Below are positions 40,849 through 47,349 of a stretch of 47,349 bases of DNA, piece after piece (positions within the stretch are counted from its first letter, which is position 1; every line of letters starts with the position of its first letter). Position numbers and translations under genes: made by a program. The notes under the pieces were generated by a model. It ran no database searches. It was given only the letters and a program-made list of their open reading frames with translations, and was not told the origin of the DNA. This DNA comes from Scleroderma bovista (Eukaryota; Basidiomycota; Agaricomycetes; Boletales; Sclerodermataceae): positions 1 to 47,349 of the forward strand of contig JAYMGJ010000494.1 in the NCBI GenBank assembly GCA_037178675.1, read 5' to 3'.

Positions 40849-43800
40849 ATGTTTTCATCCTATCCAGCTCGCACAACCACAGGAAAGGTGAATACAGGCC
40901 CAGCTGGCATCCGATCAGCTTCTCTGTCCATTGGTGGGTCAAGAGGCTCAGCAAAAGGGAAGCAACCAAGTTCACACGAAGGCAGTCATGTCCCTTCACT
41001 CACAAGACCTTCCAGGGCACCGGGCAATGCCAGGCCGACAGTGGGGCCTTCTGCTGGCAGCAAACGCAGACGCCCCTCTGTTTCTGACGATGACCTTGAA
41101 CCAATTTCTGCCAGCCTTGCTCCAAGGAATGGTGACAACAGTCCTTCTGTCATTGGATCCACGACCCTCACCTCTACATCTGAATCCATGACACTTCAGC
41201 CTTCTCGTATGCACCAGCTGAAGAGAATTGCACGGAAGATGGCCAACAACAGCAGCGTTCCTCTTGAAAAGTTGAACCAATTCATTGAGGTACATTTCCC
41301 TACTATACATGTTGTGCGCCTAAGTGAGGGAAGAGGTCAGAACAACCAACAACCAACACCAAATGACAGCAATATGCGAGTGGTGGTCTTCCTTTGCGTT
41401 TCTGGTATTTAATCTCCTCAGGGGGATGTGCTGCACGCCTTCAGGCAGGATGCAGGAGGGAAGGGAAGGGCTTCTGATGGGGAATAGATGCGACTGGGGA
41501 TGGTATTGACTCCTCTTCAGCCTACCACAGTGGTTAGGAAGAGTCCTGGGATAGAAAAGCGATGATAGATTGATGACAGGGGTGTAACAGCAGTGATGGA
41601 GCAACAGGGAAGCAAGGGGACAGTTCCTGCTTCAAGAATGCGATGGACAGTGATGGGATGGAGTGGACAGTGATGCTAGACTGCGCTTCAGCCTAGAGAA
41701 ATGATCAGATACAAGATATATCTGATAAACAACAATATAGGAGCTTTAGGCCAGCACTGAGTGACCTACAAGTCCAAAGACAGAGATAGAGCTTATAGAC
41801 AGTGAGGGAGAGTGAATGTGGTCGCTTTATTGAGGGGAAAGCAGACACTTCCTTGCAGCCTTTGGCTGCTGGTTTATATACAGGAGGGGCTGTGGCCCTG
41901 TAAGCACAAATGACTAAGTGCTTGGTAAGAGATTGGTAAGAAATTGGTAAGCGATTGATAAGCAGTGTAATCAGGCTGAGTCATCGATGGGGAGAGCCTG
42001 AACAAGCTGCTGAGCCAAGGGAAAGAGCAAAAACATAGGTAAAAAGGGGTGTATAACCAAGAATATGGAAAAATCATTGCATGGGGCCCAAAAGAGAGGG
42101 GGGGAAAGCATGGGATGAGTAGATCGAAGCTAAATGAGCATATGCGATGAAATAATGCATATGAATCATAGGGGCATGAGTCATGAATTGATAAGCAGCA
42201 TGATAAGCATGATTTGAAGGATGATTGGTAAGTGATTGGTAAGGGGAGTAATGGGGATTAGTAATGCCAAGAGGGGATGAATAATGCGCAGCAGAGTGAG
42301 TCAGAGTGAGCCAGAGTGACTCTGTGTGACTCAGACAGAAGGGAAGCACAACCTATGATTTATTGAACTTTAGATCTGGAGATGAGCTTCTGAAGCAGTG
42401 CCACTGATGGGAGTGGCTGGGGGATAATAAAAGAATTGATCCGACCAGAAGAGCAGTGTCAGGGGGCCTGGAATGACAAGTAGAGTCACAGCTGGTCACA
42501 GAGTGTCACAAATCCCTTGGATTGAGCTTCTGTAGAGCAAAAACGCGAAATTTGGTGCTCCCGAAGTGCAGTCTTCCCTTGAGCAGTAAGGGGAAGGTTC
42601 TGTACTCTATTAGGGCTCCTAAGAAGGGTTCTAGAGCACTGTTTCATTCGTGTTTGTTGCAGGATAGCAGGGAAGAGAATTGCAAGTAGCGGATTCGACG
42701 TGTCCAGGGAAGTGAGATGAATGATAGAGGGAGATGAATGTGACAGGACTCTGGGATGAAAGGACCATATGCAGAGGACTCAGGAGACACAGAGACGACC
42801 AGGTATGAATTTTCAAGTCTAACGATAGACTTGAGACGACCAAAGTATGTGCGTGACGCAGGACTGACGAGGAGAACGTGCTGACCGAGAACGAGAGGGA
42901 CTGAGGGAGCAGGCTGGGAAGATATGTACCAGACAGTACACAGGAGCTCAGGGAGAGGCTGTCCCAAGAGCAGGACATAGTTGAGGTCTGCTGCAATAGC
43001 GGAGAAACATTCCAGAGAAAATGCGGACTCCATAGTGAGTGATGAAGTGGGTGTCTGGATTGCGGGTGGAATATCTCCGTGGGAAATGAACAGATTTACG
43101 TCGGAACTTGACAGGCAGATAGACCACGGTCTAGGCTCCATGATGGTATAGTCACATGATTGATAGCTTCAAAAATGGCGGAGCTATTCAAAATATCGGA
43201 ATGCCGGCACTGGGCGCCTAAATTTGACATTTGGTTGCTAAAAATGATTCTTCCTTTTCTCCTTTGTTTCTCTATCGTTTCTTCTGCTTCTTTGGTTGTT
43301 CTGGTATGTGAGTTGGACTGCAGTAGGTTGCATTCCTCTCTCATACTGAAATGATCACCAATCCTTGGATTCTTCTGCTTCTTGGCGGTTCTCATGCGAT
43401 AGATGACTGTCCGCATTGGCATTCATCTCTTGCATCAGGATCGTCATTCTCGTGCGATAGATGGCTACAACGAGCTTGTATTCATTCTTCACATAAGGAT
43501 AGTCTTGACTTTGTGTGATATGGATAGCGAGGGCTGTCTGTATCCCTCAAGTCGGGACAATCTTTCAACAGATCTTGGGTGTGTGTTCTTCGCATTAGTT
43601 TCATCGGCTAACTTTCTCCATGTCCACAGTACCAAACACGTTTGGTGCGTGACAACATCAATCGTTCTAATTACTCATCATGCAGCTCGGTGACATATTT
43701 CTAATGTTGATAGACATTAAAACATCTTTACTTAGATTGGCCATTCTGGATACCGAGACCAAAGCTACTGCCGCCAAAAACCTTATTAACTCAAAGGACT

Positions 43801-45059
43801 TTGCGGTGCGTGGTTCATATTATTAAACTACATTCAAGCTCATTCCCATAATGCCAGGTTTTTCCCTCAAAAGTCGACTTTTTGCTTGTCTGCTGTCGCC
43901 CAACCTCATGGCATATCTAACTGATGCTAACACTCACATCATGGTGCGACACTTCCGACTCAAGCCTACTTTTACTCACATAATTACAGGATTTTATTCA
44001 GAAACATATGGATGTGTTCAAGGTCACGGCGGTCATGTTCAAGGATCCAGAAGTTCACGTGCTTTTGACAAAAACGGTTACAAGGATGTTGATGACCATC
44101 TGTGGCCAGATCAAGAGTGGAGTAAGTACATACAACAATACTTCGATCACACTAATTTGCATTTAAGTTGGTCAAGTCGCTTTACCATCACTCGAGTATC
44201 ATGGATGTGCTTCAGATCCTTTCTCGTGCAGGCGGCGGTCACATTGATGTCAATGCTTCACACTGGCATCACACTGCTTTCTTAGTAAGTCCATAATCAT
44301 TGCTATTGTTTTTTTTACTGACAGTGACCATACTAGCGTACCTGCCTCCGAATCTTTATTATGAATCTCGGCAACTTTCAAGAACATGCCCTTGCGGACC
44401 TTTATTCCCCTGCCATCATCCCATTCATGCGTCCTAGTCTTTGTGAATATGTTTCAGAACAGCTTGACATTGACATTGAAGAGGAGAGGAATGCCTTGAA
44501 TGGCGCTCATGCTGACGAGGAGCCTGACTCTCAAGATGTGCCAGTTGCAGGCGAGGATGATCATGAAATGTCTGATGAAGAGCTGGATGTGGAGGGTATT
44601 TCTGATGATGATTATTCCGGTCAGGTCAACGATGATGCTGCATTTCAGGACAAGGATTTGGATGCGGAGGGGGGGAATGATGAGGGTGAGGATGCGGAAT
44701 TTCTTGAGGAACACCCCAAGAAGGTGAAGAAGGAGTCACCCACAAATTTCCGCACCAAAGACTACTGGAAATTTACTGACACTTGTCTTGACGCTATCTG
44801 GAGGAATGCCCGTATGAAGTCGCAGAACAAGGAGGAATATCAGACCATTTACGCAAGGTAAGTTGTTGTCTACATTCGTTATACAAAGCTAACTTTCTAC
44901 AGCATGTTTGTCAAATATCTTCAAGCAGATCTGTATGATTACCCTGGTCGCAAGAGACTTCTCAAGTTGCTCAAGTTGAATGTTGTGGATGTTATTGCCG
45001 CCCCTCACACCAGTAGCATACCTTGGCAGAACACTATCCAACAGGGATTAATCTGGTGA
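40849..45059 (+). CDS. Seven-exon gene of unknown function with an LTR in intron 1
   Basis: Exons: 40849-41289, 43686-43805, about 43839-43943, 43990-44121, 44168-44284, 44337-44857, 44903-45059 (about 530 residues). Donors and acceptors are canonical and phases agree, except at the third exon. There, an in-frame acceptor leaves only a 33-bp intron and the next acceptor (43857) shifts the frame. Residues 1-145 are Ser/Pro/Arg-rich. The middle is helical (LGDIFLMLIDIKTSLLRL, DFIQKHMDVFKVTAVMF). The end has a strongly acidic stretch (about 390-440), then FRTKDYWKFTDTCLDAIW and MFVKYLQADLYDYPGRKRL. I do not recognise a function. The regular exon structure suggests that it is, or recently was, expressed. 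Confidence 0.7.
41312..43654 (-). repeat. Very long LTR-like repeat, family C, copy 3, in an intron
   Basis: This 2.3-kb block aligns with 1702-3781. It ends GTTTGGTGCGTGACA, with flanks ACATG (41307-41311) and ACATC (43655-43659), an imperfect 5-bp duplication. On the minus strand a TGTATATAAACC TATA box lies at about 41885-41872. No polymerase or gag is present, so it is probably a solo LTR. It splits intron 1 of the gene at 40849-45059 without touching exons. Confidence 0.75.
42644..43141 (-). CDS. Conserved ORF of unknown function inside family C repeat
   Basis: This 165-residue frame from an ATG (MEPRPWSICLSSSDVNLF) is the same protein as the frame at 2856-3314, with about three quarters of residues shared by eye over 130 positions. 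It is rich in Ser, Pro and Leu and has no clear signal or metal site. The position upstream in the LTR (5' part on the minus strand) would place it in a region normally devoted to promoter sequence. I do not recognise it. It could be a regulatory protein of the unknown parent element or a non-coding frame. Confidence 0.35.
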   Translation of the reverse strand: MEPRPWSICLSSSDVNLFISHGDIPPAIQTPTSSLTMESAFSLECFSAIAADLNYVLLLGQPLPELLCTVWYISSQPAPSVPLVLGQHVLLVSPASRTYFGRLKSIVRLENSYLVVSVSPESSAYGPFIPESCHIHLPLSFISLPWTRRIRYLQFSSLLSCNKHE

Positions 45060-45689
45060 ATGCTACACCTTTTCGAACAATCTGTCGCACCATCTCCCTC
45101 GCATCTTCTTGCATCTTAATCATTGCTCATTAGTTGTAGATAGTACTTGTGTTATGCCCTGCTTCAATGACAGTGACCTTGTTTGCTTTTTGTCTGTACA
45201 CCTGTGTTGTAAACTAAACCTCAAGGAGACATCCTCCTGGTGATACACCCATGGCATATGATCAATGACATCGAGCTAATGTACCTTCAACAATGTCGAA
45301 CAGACATAGTACATTGACACACCCATGATAATACCATGACACACCCATGACAATGACACCACGATGCAAACTAACTATCTACAGGTGATATCACTGTTAC
45401 TAGCTCCCGGGACACTGAATAGATGTCCCAGTCTGCATGAAAAATCTTGTACATTGCTAGACACGGAATCCGAACCACGTTTACATATGCAAAACGTCAC
45501 TGAGAGCCTAGGGAAACCACATTAGGTGATGGCACTACGTTTGACTCCAATAATATAAGGCCCACCGACGTGGAAAGATACACCACCAACCAAACTGTGC
45601 TGTCAGCTGACATCTGCCACTGTTGACATAATTTTTATATCTTCGGCAACTGGCCGTGTATCTATATACATAGAGCACATCCAACATCC
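45060..45689. other. Intergenic, no gene recognised
   Basis: The 3' flank of the preceding gene. A short CCCATGACAATGACACCA-like repeat (45295-45365) and an AATAATATAAGG TATA-like site near 45549 are the only features I can point to. Confidence 0.4.
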
Positions 45690-46492
45690 AAGCCAAATGC
45701 TATTGCTACACGTCTGTGCATGTGGCTTGTCTGGAAGGCCACACTCATGGTAAGCAGTACATACAACATACAAATAAGATGCTATTGCTACACCTTTGTG
45801 CATCTGGCCTTCCTGGAAGGCCATACTCAGGGTTAGCATCACATCCAACATCTAAGCCAAATGCTATTGCTACACCTTTGTGCATGTGGCCTTCCAGGAA
45901 GGCCACACTCATGGTAAGCAGCACATCCAACATACAAATAAAATGCTATTGTTACACCTCTGTGCATGTGGCCTTCCTGGAAGGCCACACTCATGGTAAG
46001 CAGCACATCCAACATACAAATAAGATTCTATTGCTACACCTCTGTGCATGTGGCCTTCCAGGAAGGCCACACTCATGGTTAGCATCACATCCAACATCTA
46101 AGCCAAATGCTATTGCTACACCTCTGTGCATGTGGCCTTCCTGGAAGGCCACACTCATGGTAAGCAGCTCATGCAACATACAAATAAAATGCTATTGCTA
46201 CACCTCTGTGCATGTGGCCTTCCTGGAAGGCCACACTCATGATAAGCAGCACATACAACATACAGATAAGATGCTATTGCTACACCTTTGTGTATCTGGC
46301 CTTCCTGGAAGGCCATACTCATGGTTAGCATCACATCCAACATCTAAGCCAAATGCTATTGCTACACCTCTGTACATGTGGCCTTCCTGGAAGGCCACAC
46401 TCATGGTAAGCAACACATCCAACATCCAAGCCAAATGCTATTACTACACCTCTGTGCATGTGGCCTTCCTGGAAGGCCACATTCTACAATCA
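45690..46492. repeat. 82-bp satellite array with a built-in palindrome
   Basis: About 9.5 units of 82 bp read AAATGCTATTGCTACACCTC, then TGTGCATG, TGGCCTTCCTGGAAGGCCA, CACTCATGGTAAGCA. Each carries the 19-bp palindrome TGGCCTTCC(T/A)GGAAGGCCA. Two unit types alternate (ACATACAAATAA and ACATCTAAGCCA linkers). The array is stop-free in one plus frame for 260 codons, because the unit lacks stops in all three plus frames. It is unlikely to be a protein gene. Confidence 0.92.
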
Positions 46493-46539
46493 TTGTAACC
46501 TCATGGAAGGTGCCCTAGCCTGAGCATCAGATATGGAAT

Positions 46540-46558
46540 AAACCCTAAATTAGGGTTT
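46540..46558. repeat. Perfect palindrome containing CCCTAA/TTAGGG
   Basis: AAACCCTAAATTAGGGTTT is a perfect 19-bp palindrome with head-to-head telomere-like hexamers, lying between the 82-bp array and the Helitron frame. Confidence 0.7.
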
Positions 46559-46584
46559 CAGTCTGACCTAGATAGTCTCATAAC

Positions 46585-47349
46585 ATGCTCACTGAACTTC
46601 ATCCATATGCTCCACTATACAAGCAAGCATATGAGGTCATCGTGGCCAAGCCACCTGAGGAGCACAATACTCTTCGAGTATCACTTCACCTCAGAGAAGG
46701 TACTGATGGTAGAAGATATAACCTTCCTACAGTTGATGAGATTGCTGCTGTCATTCCTGGAGATGGGTCAGAAGATGTGGGTGAGCATAGGGATATTGTA
46801 CTTCGCCTTCGTGAAGGTGGTCTACAGCACATCAGCCATCTACATCCCTCATATCTACCATTGCATTATGTTCTTCTGTTTCCCCGAGGTGAGGAGGGCT
46901 GGCATCTCAACATTCCTTTACAACAAGTGGATGGTTGCAATCCACGCTCAAAGAAAGTCACTCAGATTCTCTATCATGCTTATCATTTGCATCCTTGCTC
47001 CAATGAACCCCCAAATTTATTTCGGGCTGGTCAATTATTTCAGGAGTATGTTTGTGATGCCATGGCCTCTGCTGATCAGTCAAATCTCAACTGGATTAGG
47101 AACAATCAGAGAAAGCTAAGAGCTGATCTATACAGTGGCTTGCAGGATCGCATGGCGTGTTGTCATTCTTCCTTCATCCCACAAGGGAAGTGCACGGTAT
47201 ATGCAACAGCTTTTGCAAGATTCTTTGGCTATTTGTCGAGAGAACAAAAAACCTGATCTGTTTCTCACTATGACTGCCAATGGTAACTGGCAAGAGATTG
47301 TGGAAAATATTTTACCTGGTCAAACTGCCACTGATCAACCTGACTTGGT
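46585..47349 (+). pseudogene. Helitron replicase/helicase N-terminal part, frameshifted, runs off window
   Basis: The frame from 46585 shows the Helitron_like_N signature: HPSYLPLHYVLLFPRGEEGWH, NLFRAGQLFQEYVCDAMAS and LNWIRNNQRKLRADLYSGLQDRM. Near 47157 the reading frame shifts. The next frame continues with VILPSS, YMQQLLQDSLAICRENKKPDLFLTM and NWQEI..ILPGQTATDQPDL, the region just before the HUH nuclease motif, which lies outside the window. Helitrons are known to replicate by rolling circle with this protein. The N-terminus is missing, since the satellite begins about 90 bp upstream. Confidence 0.85.

Noticed and set aside
45716..46498. 260-residue open frame across the 82-bp array
   Set aside because: The unit lacks stops in all three plus frames, so the frame is open by construction; no domain and no start context.

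Overview
This window looks like a transposon-rich heterochromatic block from a filamentous fungus, most likely a basidiomycete of the Agaricomycetes. The evidence is the 45-57 bp introns with GTRNGT donors, chromodomain Ty3/Gypsy and Copia elements, two-gene PIF/Harbinger transposons and a Helitron. I see no rRNA, tRNA, CRISPR or bacterial-style operon. Almost everything here is mobile DNA, in several nested layers.

Layout. 1-3781: an LTR relic (254-829), unrecognised DNA, and a very long LTR-like repeat (1702-3781, family C). 3782-23887: one old minus-strand chromovirus. Its pol survives as four collinear pieces (23887-23333, 14966-14843, 13654-13260, 5396-4583), separated by a Copia element (14967-23332), a solo LTR (13655-14842) and a young, intact-looking chromovirus (5397-13259). 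Target-site duplications join the pieces exactly or nearly so. The Copia element itself carries a PIF/Harbinger transposon (19912-22971). 23888-26891: a truncated LTR, a chimeric hAT-type foldback element, and an old chromovirus LTR holding a hAT-type MITE with an 8-bp duplication. 26892-32428: decayed DNA with a Tc1/mariner-type transposase relic and a spliced pseudogene. 32432-37011: a second PIF/Harbinger element inserted into a 24-bp palindromic satellite (to about 37960). 38044-40189: an LTR fragment and transposase-like debris. 40849-45059: a seven-exon gene of unknown function whose first intron holds another family C LTR. 45690-46492: an 82-bp satellite. 46585 to the end: a broken Helitron replicase.

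How the parts work. The young chromovirus shows a complete replication programme in sequence: TATA box; a predicted transcript 5' end complementary to its own primer-binding site (Tf1-type self-priming); gag with a CCHC knuckle; an A-rich slippery site plus stem-loop for -1 frameshifting; a PR-RT-RNaseH-IN-chromodomain pol; a polypurine tract; and 632-bp LTRs. Between pol and the 3' LTR it also carries a spliced gene on the opposite strand encoding a zinc-cluster-like, coiled-coil protein. The same gene, with identical cysteine spacing, is present in the old element. Both Harbinger elements share one design: a Myb/SANT-like gene converging on a DDE transposase gene.

Decay. Nearly every nonsense codon that breaks a recognisable frame is TGA, as expected if CGA codons decayed by C-to-T change at methylated CpG. 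Older copies also show CCGG changed to CTGG or CCAG.
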